From Piscibacillus halophilus (lineage in GTDB: Bacteria > Bacillota > Bacilli > Bacillales > Alkalibacillaceae): DNA of 64,000 nt. Each line of letters opens with the position of its first letter. The first letter of the stretch is position 1. The stretch lies in the NCBI RefSeq assembly GCF_900110685.1, contig NZ_FOES01000004.1, positions 1 to 64,000 on the forward strand. The letters run 5' to 3'. A program made the position numbers and the translations under genes. This document shows, piece after piece, positions 57,828 to 64,000 of this stretch. Under the pieces are notes generated by a model. It saw only the letters and a program-made list of their open reading frames with translations. It was not told the DNA's origin and did not search any database.

Positions 57828-58158
57828 TCTTTTATTATTATGCGGCACCTTTTTTGTTATTTCAGGTTCAATTGGTATATTAAGATTTCCTGATATATAT
57901 ACACGATTACATGCAGCAACAAAAGCTGCAACGCTTGGAGTAGCTGGTGTCCTCTTAGGTGCTTTCTTATTTTTATATTTTGAAAATGGAATCATTAGCG
58001 GAAAGCTGATCCTTGGAATTATCTTTATCCTAATCACAGCTCCTGTAAGTGCTCATATGATTTCGCGTGCTGCACACCAAACTGGCGTGAAATTATGGGA
58101 GCACAGTGTGAGGGATGAATTGGCACGTGATCAAGAAGAACATAAAGCTAAGATTTAA
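57808..58158 (+). CDS. mrpG: Na+/H+ antiporter subunit MrpG
   Basis: A 116-residue three-helix subunit. It starts at TTG 57808, 20 bp inside mrpF, with AAAAGGGTG upstream; the 126-residue frame from 57778 has no ribosome site. GSIGILRFPDIYTRLHAATKAATLGV and LILITAPVSAHMISRAA match MrpG. Confidence 0.95.
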   Translation: MNKIIISLLLLCGTFFVISGSIGILRFPDIYTRLHAATKAATLGVAGVLLGAFLFLYFENGIISGKLILGIIFILITAPVSAHMISRAAHQTGVKLWEHSVRDELARDQEEHKAKI

Positions 58159-58161
58159 TCG

Positions 58162-58192
58162 AGTCGACCCATAAAATCGGGTCGACTTTTTC
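58162..58192 (+). terminator. Intrinsic terminator of the mrp operon
   Basis: A perfect 9-bp stem AGTCGACCC/GGGTCGACT with an 8-nt loop is followed by TTTTTC. Confidence 0.9.
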
Positions 58193-58223
58193 TATGTGTA
58201 CACGCACTAAACCAAAGCGCCAA

Positions 58224-58231
58224 CATACATT
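58224..58231 (+). promoter_or_regulatory. Sigma-E-like -10 element before sigK
   Basis: CATACATT matches the sigma-E -10 consensus CATACANT fully, 45 bp before the sigK ATG. No good -35 partner is visible 16 bp upstream, so the call is weak. Confidence 0.3.
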
Positions 58232-58276
58232 TTAATATAGGCGGGTACCTATAATCTTTAATGTGGGGTTGGTTCA

Positions 58277-58993
58277 ATGTACACAATATTTAAGATTTTG
58301 TCTATTGTTTTTGAAAATCTTTACTTCTTTGCTTCTTATGTAAAAGGTAACGCTTTCCCACAACCATTAAGTCGTGATGAGGAGGAGGAATATCTTAAAC
58401 GATGGGAGCAAGGTGATGTCGAGGCGAGAAATAAATTGATTGAACATAATTTACGTCTAGTAGCTCATATAGCCAAAAAATACGAAAACAACAAGGAAGA
58501 TCAGGAAGATCTAATTTCGATAGGAACAATTGGATTAATCAAAGGCGTTGAGAGTTTTTCAAGTAATCGAGGAACAAAACTAGCCACTTATGTTGCTAGA
58601 TGTATTGATAATGAAATACTAATGTACTTAAGGACTTCTAAAAAGTCAAATAAGGATATGTCTTTACATGACCCTATTGGGCAAGATAAAGAAGGTAATG
58701 AAATTAGCCTGATTGATATCTTAAAATCCGATCAGCCTGATTTAGTTGAAAAAATCCAAACCTCCATGGAGATTGCCAAAGTATTTCGTTACATTAACCT
58801 ATTGGATGAGCGAGAGAAAGAGGTCATAGTTAAACGTTATGGTTTAAACGAACAAGATGAGCTTACACAAAGAGAAATAGCTAAAGAGTTAAAAATTTCC
58901 CGAAGTTATGTATCTAGAATTGAAAAAAGAGCTCTTATGAAAATGTTTCACGCCTTTTACCGGGATGAACAAAAAAAGGAACAGCAAGAATAA
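58277..58993 (+). CDS. sigK: Late mother-cell sigma factor SigK, uninterrupted
   Basis: Pro-sigma-K drives late mother-cell genes after cleavage by SpoIVFB. The 238-residue product has a hydrophobic N-terminal prosequence (about residues 1-20, [14 protein letters not shown]), region 2 ([32 protein letters not shown]) and a region 4 HTH ([24 protein letters not shown]). The coding sequence is continuous, with no skin-like element. Its place beside the mrp operon differs from B. subtilis. Confidence 0.97.
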   Translation: MYTIFKILSIVFENLYFFASYVKGNAFPQPLSRDEEEEYLKRWEQGDVEARNKLIEHNLRLVAHIAKKYENNKEDQEDLISIGTIGLIKGVESFSSNRGTKLATYVARCIDNEILMYLRTSKKSNKDMSLHDPIGQDKEGNEISLIDILKSDQPDLVEKIQTSMEIAKVFRYINLLDEREKEVIVKRYGLNEQDELTQREIAKELKISRSYVSRIEKRALMKMFHAFYRDEQKKEQQE

Positions 58994-59081
58994 TGCTATA
59001 TTTAGGCTAACATCTATCCAAACTTAAGGCATTCGCATATAGTATACTATGAGAATGTCGATAAGAATGGAGTGAACCTAA

Positions 59082-59234
59082 ATGTATTATGATCCTTCTT
59101 ACCAATACGGTTCTCCTTATTATGCACCATATCCTGTTTATCCCTATTCAAATAGTTTAGCCTATAGTTTACTCATTGTTGCACTTCTTTTATTGCTTAT
59201 TTTTGGTGGATACTACCTTTATTACGACAAATAA
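59082..59234 (+). CDS. Tyrosine-rich 50-residue membrane peptide
   Basis: Starting at ATG 59082 with GGAGTG 9-10 nt upstream, the peptide begins MYYDPSYQYGSPYYAPYPVY and contains a membrane helix (about residues 28-46) ending GGYYLYYDK. Twelve or more of 50 residues are Tyr. I do not recognise a family; the layout recalls short sporulation membrane peptides of the YjcZ sort without clear similarity. A CATATAGTA element at 59036-59044 matches the sigma-K -10 pattern CATANNNTA. Being next to sigK, it may be a mother-cell gene; this is inference. Confidence 0.65.
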   Translation: MYYDPSYQYGSPYYAPYPVYPYSNSLAYSLLIVALLLLLIFGGYYLYYDK

Positions 59235-59269
59235 AAAGCAACTTATACTCTTTGCAGTATAAGTTGCTT
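59231..59269 (-). terminator. Terminator after mtnN, convergent with the small gene
   Basis: AAGCAACTTATACT (59236-59249) pairs perfectly with AGTATAAGTTGCTT (59256-59269). The minus strand continues TTTATTTGTCG, so it fits mtnN best. Confidence 0.8.
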
Positions 59270-59275
59270 ATCTAT

Positions 59276-59971
59276 TTATTGTCGTTTTAATATTTCTACT
59301 ATCATCTCAGCACTGTTACGTGCAGCTCGTTCTAAAAATTTCTCGAAAGATATATTAGATTCCTTATTAGCCACATCTGAAATAGATCTTATAATGAGAA
59401 ATGGTGTCTGATACTGGTAACAGACTTGCGCAATGGCAGCTGCCTCCATTTCTAATGCCTTTAACCCATCAATAAGTGTGACAACCTGTTTGACGCGTTC
59501 TTCATCTGACATAAAAGAATCCCCTGTACCAATCATCCCTTCAACTACTTGAACATGATCATTTATTTCTTTCGTCGCTAATTTAGCATCTTCAATTAAT
59601 TTTACATCAGATTGATAATTCTCAGGCATTTGAGGGATTTGACCATACTGATAACCAAATGCAGTTGCGTCTGCATCATGATGTGTAATTGTCGTTCCAA
59701 TGACCACATCCCCAACGTTTAAAATAGGATCCGTCCCACCAGCAGAACCCGTATTAATCACATAATCTGGTTTAAAACGTTCATGTAAAATGGTGGTTGA
59801 TAGTGCTGCATTTACTTTTCCGATTCCAGATTGTAGTAAAACAATGTCCTGGCCTGCTAATGTTCCTTCATAGAACTTACAATTCGCAACCGTTGTTTCA
59901 TTTTCTACTGTCATTTTAGACAATAACCATTCCAGTTCTTGTTCCATTGCTCCTATAATGCCAAATTTCAT
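59276..59971 (-). CDS. mtnN: 5'-methylthioadenosine/S-adenosylhomocysteine nucleosidase
   Basis: MtnN removes adenine from MTA, SAH and 5'-deoxyadenosine, recycling SAM by-products. The 231-residue enzyme shows FGIIGAMEQELEWL, VINTGSAGG, and the catalytic regions MEMEAAAIAQV-like (LEMEAAAIAQVCYQ) and RSISDVAN. It follows yrrS and ends the greA-region unit. Confidence 0.97.
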   Translation of the reverse strand: MKFGIIGAMEQELEWLLSKMTVENETTVANCKFYEGTLAGQDIVLLQSGIGKVNAALSTTILHERFKPDYVINTGSAGGTDPILNVGDVVIGTTITHHDADATAFGYQYGQIPQMPENYQSDVKLIEDAKLATKEINDHVQVVEGMIGTGDSFMSDEERVKQVVTLIDGLKALEMEAAAIAQVCYQYQTPFLIIRSISDVANKESNISFEKFLERAARNSAEMIVEILKRQ

Positions 59972-60005
59972 GATTATACCCTCTCTTTATCTCTTCCTTG
60001 TTGTT

Positions 60006-60683
60006 TTATTGCCCTTCTAATTTTTGTTGGCCTAAATTTTCAAATAAAACGTCTACACGTTGAGGCTGCCAACCTTCATTTTCAATCCACTTTAGAGGAA
60101 TACGATAATACTCTTGATTTGACTTGTCTTCAACATAGCCAATAACTTGATCAGGAACGCCTCCGCTTTCTAACCACCAGTATTCTAAATCATCTCTTGA
60201 TACTTGTACAGCTTGAGCAATAGCTTGCTCAATTTCTTGTCGATCTTGAGAGCCATTATTTAAATCAATCGTATGTGGTTCCTCTTGTTCTGTTGGATAC
60301 GGCTGCCAATCTTGTTCAATGACTTCTCTAACTTCTTCACCATCCCCTGGCGATGTTTCTCGTTCTTCATTTTCATCTTCCATATCTTCTTCTTCAGTTT
60401 CTTCTTCATTCATTTCCTCTGATGAATCATCCGACGTATCACCCTCAGGATTTGTTTCCGATTCAGAATCGTCCTCTTGGATCGATTCTTCTTGTTCATT
60501 TTCAGGCTCTACCGATTCATCTTGTTGGACCTCATCTTCTTCATCGCCACCACCAAATACTAACATCCCGAATAAAAAAGCTGAAAGTAATACGGCAAGC
60601 ACAATAAGTAAGTTCGTGAGTTTTGTATTTTTTCGGCGTTTTTCATATCGATCGGACCTTGAATCATAATTATCAAAAGACAT
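60006..60683 (-). CDS. yrrS: YrrS-like DUF1510 membrane protein
   Basis: A 225-residue protein starting MSFDNYDSRSDRYEKRRK at 60683. A single membrane helix (about residues 22-44) is followed by a ~75-residue Glu/Asp/Ser-rich segment and a folded C-terminal DUF1510 domain (IEQAIAQAVQVSRDDLEYWW..PLKWIENEGWQP). The same organisation is seen in B. subtilis YrrS, of unknown function, whose neighbour pbpI is missing here. The acidic run is unusually long, as in salt-adapted bacteria. Confidence 0.88.
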   Translation of the reverse strand: MSFDNYDSRSDRYEKRRKNTKLTNLLIVLAVLLSAFLFGMLVFGGGDEEDEVQQDESVEPENEQEESIQEDDSESETNPEGDTSDDSSEEMNEEETEEEDMEDENEERETSPGDGEEVREVIEQDWQPYPTEQEEPHTIDLNNGSQDRQEIEQAIAQAVQVSRDDLEYWWLESGGVPDQVIGYVEDKSNQEYYRIPLKWIENEGWQPQRVDVLFENLGQQKLEGQ

Positions 60684-60718
60684 CTTAGGCACCCCTTTTT
60701 GTACTAAAATATTAGTAA

Positions 60719-60743
60719 GTCCTACACAAGGTTTGTGCAGGAC
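60719..60743 (-). terminator. Weak terminator after greA
   Basis: GTCCT-CACAA pairs with TTGTG-AGGAC around a 3-nt loop. The following minus-strand sequence ACTTACTAATATTTTAG is only modestly T-rich. Confidence 0.45.
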
Positions 60744-60757
60744 ATAGTGGGTAATTA

Positions 60758-61234
60758 TTATGAGACTTCTACAATTTCGACATCAATTTCCCCACCAGGT
60801 GTTTGAACGGTTACACGTTCTCCTACTTTTTTCCCTAGAAGGCTTTGTGCCATTGGGGAATCATTTGAAATTCTACCTTCAAATGGGTCCGATTCAGCAC
60901 TACCCACGATCTGGTATTCTTCTTCATCCCCATCAGGTAATTCAACGAATTTTACTGTCTTACCAAGTTGAACAATATCACTTGATTCTTCATCGTTTTC
61001 AATAATAACAGCGTTGCGAATCATATTTTCCACTTGTGCAATTCTAGATTCTACGAATGCTTGCTCGTCCTTTGCTGCATCATATTCTGAGTTCTCGGAT
61101 AAGTCACCAAAGCTTCGGGCAACCTTAATACGTTCAACAACCTCTGGACGACGAACGGTCTTTAATTCTTCTAATTCTTGTTCTAATTTTTTCTTACCTT
61201 CTTCTGTCATGTAAAAGCTTTTTTCTTCTGCCAT
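60758..61234 (-). CDS. greA: Transcription elongation factor GreA
   Basis: GreA rescues backtracked RNA polymerase by stimulating transcript cleavage. The 158-residue protein has an N-terminal coiled coil tipped by acidic residues ([19 protein letters not shown]) and a C-terminal FKBP-like domain. Length is normal. Confidence 0.98.
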   Translation of the reverse strand: MAEEKSFYMTEEGKKKLEQELEELKTVRRPEVVERIKVARSFGDLSENSEYDAAKDEQAFVESRIAQVENMIRNAVIIENDEESSDIVQLGKTVKFVELPDGDEEEYQIVGSAESDPFEGRISNDSPMAQSLLGKKVGERVTVQTPGGEIDVEIVEVS

Positions 61235-61306
61235 AGTTCTTACACTCCTTTGAATATTAACGATTACATTTTTATATATAAGATTTAGTCTTGTCTATAT
61301 CTATGA

Positions 61307-61948
61307 TTAGTACTTGTTAATGATACTTTCTATTTTAGTCGTCAATAAATCGATTGCAACATGATTTTGTCCACCCTCTGGGATAATCACATCAGCGTAA
61401 CGCTTAGCTGGTTCCACAAATTGTAGATGCATCGGGCGAACAACATTTATATATTGATTAATGACCGATTCAAGGGTTCTTCCTCGCTCATTAATATCTC
61501 TCAATAACCGACGAATGATACGAATATCGGCATCTGTATCAACAAACACTTTTATATCCATCATATTACGTAACTTTTCGTCTTCGAGAACCAAAATTCC
61601 TTCTAAAATGATAACTTCTTTTGGTTCGACTGTAATTGTTTCTTCTGATCGAGTGTGCATTTCATAATTATACACTGGTTTTTCAATTGTTTCCCAGTTC
61701 TTTAATTGATTTAAATGCTCAACCAACAAATCATTATCGAATGCTAGTGGGTGATCATAGTTTGTATTGAGTCGATCCTCGAATGGCATATGCGATTGAT
61801 CTTTATAATAAAAATCTTGTTCCATCATTAATACAGATGTATTTTTAAAATGATCACAAATAGCTCGTGTTACAGTTGTTTTTCCTGAGCCAGTTCCTCC
61901 TGCAACACCTATAATAATAGGTTTATCCTTAACCACGATGTCTGTCAC
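61307..61948 (-). CDS. udk: Uridine kinase
   Basis: Udk phosphorylates uridine and cytidine in pyrimidine salvage. The 213-residue product has the P-loop [21 protein letters not shown], and the lid with [12 protein letters not shown]. The GTG at 61948 overlaps the yrrM stop (GTGA), indicating coupled translation. The two U32 peptidase genes found between yrrM and udk in B. subtilis are absent. Confidence 0.97.
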   Translation of the reverse strand: MTDIVVKDKPIIIGVAGGTGSGKTTVTRAICDHFKNTSVLMMEQDFYYKDQSHMPFEDRLNTNYDHPLAFDNDLLVEHLNQLKNWETIEKPVYNYEMHTRSEETITVEPKEVIILEGILVLEDEKLRNMMDIKVFVDTDADIRIIRRLLRDINERGRTLESVINQYINVVRPMHLQFVEPAKRYADVIIPEGGQNHVAIDLLTTKIESIINKY

Positions 61949-62586
61949 CTCTTCACTGCAATTGCTACACCATCCCCAGTCTCAACAAATGATGTATCGT
62001 ATTGAGGATGATCCATTAACCAACGATTGAAACGATCAATTTTCTCACCGAGCTTCATGAGTCGCTTTCGATCGTCATGTACTTCTTTAGAAACATAACC
62101 TTTAAATAAAACATTGTCAATTACAATGATTGAACCACTCTTTAAGTATGGGGTTATTTTTTCTACATAATTCTTATATTGACCTTTAGCCGCATCAATA
62201 AAAACAAAATCATAATCATTTATTTCGATTTTGTCTAAAAAAAGTGATGCATCTTCTAATACTAAATGAATTTGTTCAAACATATTCGCTTTATGTACGT
62301 TGTGTAAAGCTAATTGATGACGTTTTTCATCTATTTCAATAGATGTGACCTTAAGGTTTGGTTGAGTTAGAGCCATTTGAATAGCAGAGTACCCAATTGC
62401 TGTCCCAATTTCAAGAACATGATCTGGATTATGAATTCGTATTAATTGCTTTAACAGCTCAATTCCATCAACCTCCATAATTGGTACTGAATGCTCTGTA
62501 GCATAGTCTTCCATCTCTTGAATAATAGGAAGTTGATTAATGTTTTGATATAGACGAGTGATATAGTCTTTATTCGTGTTAGTCAT
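61945..62586 (-). CDS. yrrM: O-methyltransferase YrrM (TrmR-like)
   Basis: A 213-residue SAM methyltransferase of the family 3 O-methyltransferases. It has [34 protein letters not shown] and [10 protein letters not shown]. subtilis YrrM (TrmR) methylates 5-hydroxyuridine at tRNA position 34 to 5-methoxyuridine. The ATG at 62586 follows GAGGTG; a TTG ten codons earlier is less likely. The hydroxylating partners TrhP1/P2 are not adjacent here. Confidence 0.93.
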   Translation of the reverse strand: MTNTNKDYITRLYQNINQLPIIQEMEDYATEHSVPIMEVDGIELLKQLIRIHNPDHVLEIGTAIGYSAIQMALTQPNLKVTSIEIDEKRHQLALHNVHKANMFEQIHLVLEDASLFLDKIEINDYDFVFIDAAKGQYKNYVEKITPYLKSGSIIVIDNVLFKGYVSKEVHDDRKRLMKLGEKIDRFNRWLMDHPQYDTSFVETGDGVAIAVKR

Positions 62587-62624
62587 GTCATTGTACACCT
62601 CAGCTAATCGACTCAAATTCTTAT

Positions 62625-62663
62625 GATAAAAAACAGGAGAATGCGCAAGTCAGACGCATTCCC
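62625..62663 (-). terminator. Intrinsic terminator after mltG
   Basis: GAATGCG (62639-62645) pairs perfectly with CGCATTC (62655-62661), and the minus strand continues CTGTTTTTTATC. Confidence 0.8.
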
Positions 62664-62668
62664 TATCG

Positions 62669-63790
62669 TTAATCTTGTGGTGGGCGGTGTTCTTGAATGT
62701 TTTTATTATGTTCTTCAAGCGTTTCAGCATAATAAACCTCGCCATCATAATCAGCCACAAAATATAAATAATCATGTTCTTCAGGATATAAAGCTGCTTG
62801 TAAAGCATTCTCACGGAAATTAGCGATTGGACCAATTGGTAATCCGGTATTTTCGTAAGTGTTATAAGGCGAATCCACTTCTAAGTCTTCGTATAATACT
62901 CTCTCTTTATGTTCACCTAGTGCATATAAAACGGTCGGATCTGTTTGAAGCGGCATTTCAGGAGAAGCATTCATACGATTAAAGAAAACTCCTGAAATCA
63001 TGTTACGATCTTCTTCGCTAACAGCCTCTTCTTCAATGAGTGATGCCATCGTAATCGCTTCATGTATCGACATATTTTGTTCAATCATATCCTGACGATA
63101 CGTCATAATTCGATTATTCGTTTGTTCAAGCATTATATCAACAACATATTCTATGCTCGGATTCTCTTCATAAAATGGATATGTGACCGGAAACAAGTAC
63201 CCCTCTAATGGATAACGTATATCCTCTTGTAAAATCTCATCTTCATTAAGGAGTTCTGGATATTTGACAATAAATGAGCGAATAAATTCTTCATCATTCA
63301 TTTTATCTAAAAATTCCTCTTGATCAATCCCTGTCTCTTCTTCCAAAATTTCCGCAATTTGTTCAATCGTTGTACCTTCTGGGATTGTAACAGTAAACAG
63401 AGGATCGACCAAAATTTTTCCAGTTTTTAGAGATTCTACAATTTCACTAAGTTCCATATTACTGGCTAGCTTATATTCTCCTGCTTGAAAGTCTGTTTCA
63501 TTTTGGAACTTCAAGTAATACTTAAAAATAGTAGCATTATTGATAATGTTATTTTCCTCTAATATTTCACCAATTGTGTCAACACTTGATCCAAGGGGGA
63601 TTTCCACCTCAATAATTGTGTCGTCATCTGGATCTACAGGACTTAAACCATCTGAAACATATGTATATGTTTTATAACCAACTGCAGCTATAGTGATTAT
63701 AATAACCGTTAGTATAACGACGATTATTTTACGTGAGATTTTTGCTTCTTTTACTCGTTGATTCTTAAGATCAGAATAATTTGGACTCAT
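62669..63790 (-). CDS. mltG: Endolytic murein transglycosylase MltG
   Basis: MltG (YrrL) cleaves nascent glycan strands near the membrane. The 373-residue protein has one N-terminal membrane helix (about residues 22-44), a LysM-like subdomain, and the YceG domain with ITMASLIEEEAVSEEDRN, including the catalytic Glu, and NTYENTGLPIGPI. GGGGGA precedes the ATG. Confidence 0.96.
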   Translation of the reverse strand: MSPNYSDLKNQRVKEAKISRKIIVVILTVIIITIAAVGYKTYTYVSDGLSPVDPDDDTIIEVEIPLGSSVDTIGEILEENNIINNATIFKYYLKFQNETDFQAGEYKLASNMELSEIVESLKTGKILVDPLFTVTIPEGTTIEQIAEILEEETGIDQEEFLDKMNDEEFIRSFIVKYPELLNEDEILQEDIRYPLEGYLFPVTYPFYEENPSIEYVVDIMLEQTNNRIMTYRQDMIEQNMSIHEAITMASLIEEEAVSEEDRNMISGVFFNRMNASPEMPLQTDPTVLYALGEHKERVLYEDLEVDSPYNTYENTGLPIGPIANFRENALQAALYPEEHDYLYFVADYDGEVYYAETLEEHNKNIQEHRPPQD

Positions 63791-63880
63791 CGTCTAATCC
63801 CCCCTACACCCGTAATATTATAAATTATTTCTTTATTTTTTTCTATATTTTTTAAGATGATAAAATCATGACAATCATTT

Positions 63881-63915
63881 AAAAAGAGGGAATAGCCGCA
63901 AAAGGGCTATTCCCT
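63881..63915 (-). terminator. Intrinsic terminator after the DUF1292 gene
   Basis: AGGGAATAGCC pairs perfectly with GGCTATTCCCT (63887-63915), followed on the minus strand by TCTTTTT. Confidence 0.85.
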
Positions 63916-63925
63916 TTATTCAAAT

Positions 63926-64000
63926 CTATTCTTCGTCTTGCTCTGTAAAAGTAGCAAGCATTTCTTCAATCATATCCCATTCATCATCTGTCTCAATTTG
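63926..64000 (-). CDS. yrzB: DUF1292 protein (YrzB), 3' end only
   Basis: The last 24 codons and stop of a minus-strand gene run off the right edge. The acidic C-terminus IETDDEWDMIEEML..EQDEE matches the end of YrzB family proteins, which lie directly before mltG in B. subtilis. Function is unknown. Confidence 0.8.
   Translation of the reverse strand, partial: QIETDDEWDMIEEMLATFTEQDEE

Noticed and set aside
58277-58993. Possible skin-type element splitting sigK
   Set aside because: The sigK frame is continuous from prosequence to region 4; no recombinase gene or interruption is present.
60319-60669. 116-codon Ser-rich plus-strand frame
   Set aside because: It is the antisense of the Glu/Asp-rich segment of yrrS; its low-complexity serine content comes from the complementary codons.

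Overview
The window is about 64 kb of low-GC Firmicutes chromosome from an endospore-forming member of the Bacillaceae. The spore genes gpr, spoIIP, yqfC, yqfD, sigK and sda are present, and gene order closely follows the yqeG-yqfO part of the Bacillus subtilis map. Acidic stretches in several proteins (SigA N-terminus, YrrS) and an Mrp Na+/H+ antiporter operon suggest a salt- or alkali-adapted relative. That is inference, and I do not name a genus. No rRNA, tRNA or CRISPR array was seen.

Layout. Positions 1-2260 are the integrase end of an integrative element (Tn916 Orf8-like HTH gene, a ~500 bp hairpin-rich non-coding stretch, DUF3173 protein, tyrosine integrase). It abuts the 3' end of guaA, and the rest of the element lies outside the window to the left. 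guaA (behind a guanine riboswitch and attenuator) and guaB follow. Next comes a long, almost entirely minus-strand housekeeping block: nif3/yqfO, trmK, cccA, a membrane protein of unknown function, sigA, dnaG, ppsR, ccpN, recO, yqzL, era, dgkA, ybeY, pgpH, phoH, yqfD, yqfC, an unknown gene, floA, yqeZ, yqeY, rpsU. After plus-strand yqeW come deoC, mtaB, rsmE, prmA and the CIRCE-controlled hrcA-grpE-dnaK with dnaJ, then hemW and lepA.

From 37 kb: a DUF1569 gene, yqxA, spoIIP and gpr; plus-strand rpsT; holA; yqzM; the competence genes comEC, comEB and comEA with divergent comER; and the yqeM-rsfS-yqeK-nadD-yhbY-aroE-yqeH-yqeG operon. The plus strand then carries sda behind a DnaA-box cluster, an Mrp operon lacking mrpB, an uninterrupted sigK and a 50-codon tyrosine-rich membrane peptide gene. 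The window closes with minus-strand mtnN, yrrS, greA, udk, yrrM, mltG and the 3' end of a DUF1292 gene.

Most of the window is ordinary core genome. The points most worth a second look are: yqfD apparently starting at ATT; a 17-bp stem that buries the spoIIP ribosome binding site; a PgpH without its extracytoplasmic domain; the missing mrpB; the structured non-coding DNA of the integrative element; a palindrome between holA and yqzM; and several losses from conserved operons (glyQS, cdd, yqxD, the two U32 peptidase genes, pbpI).
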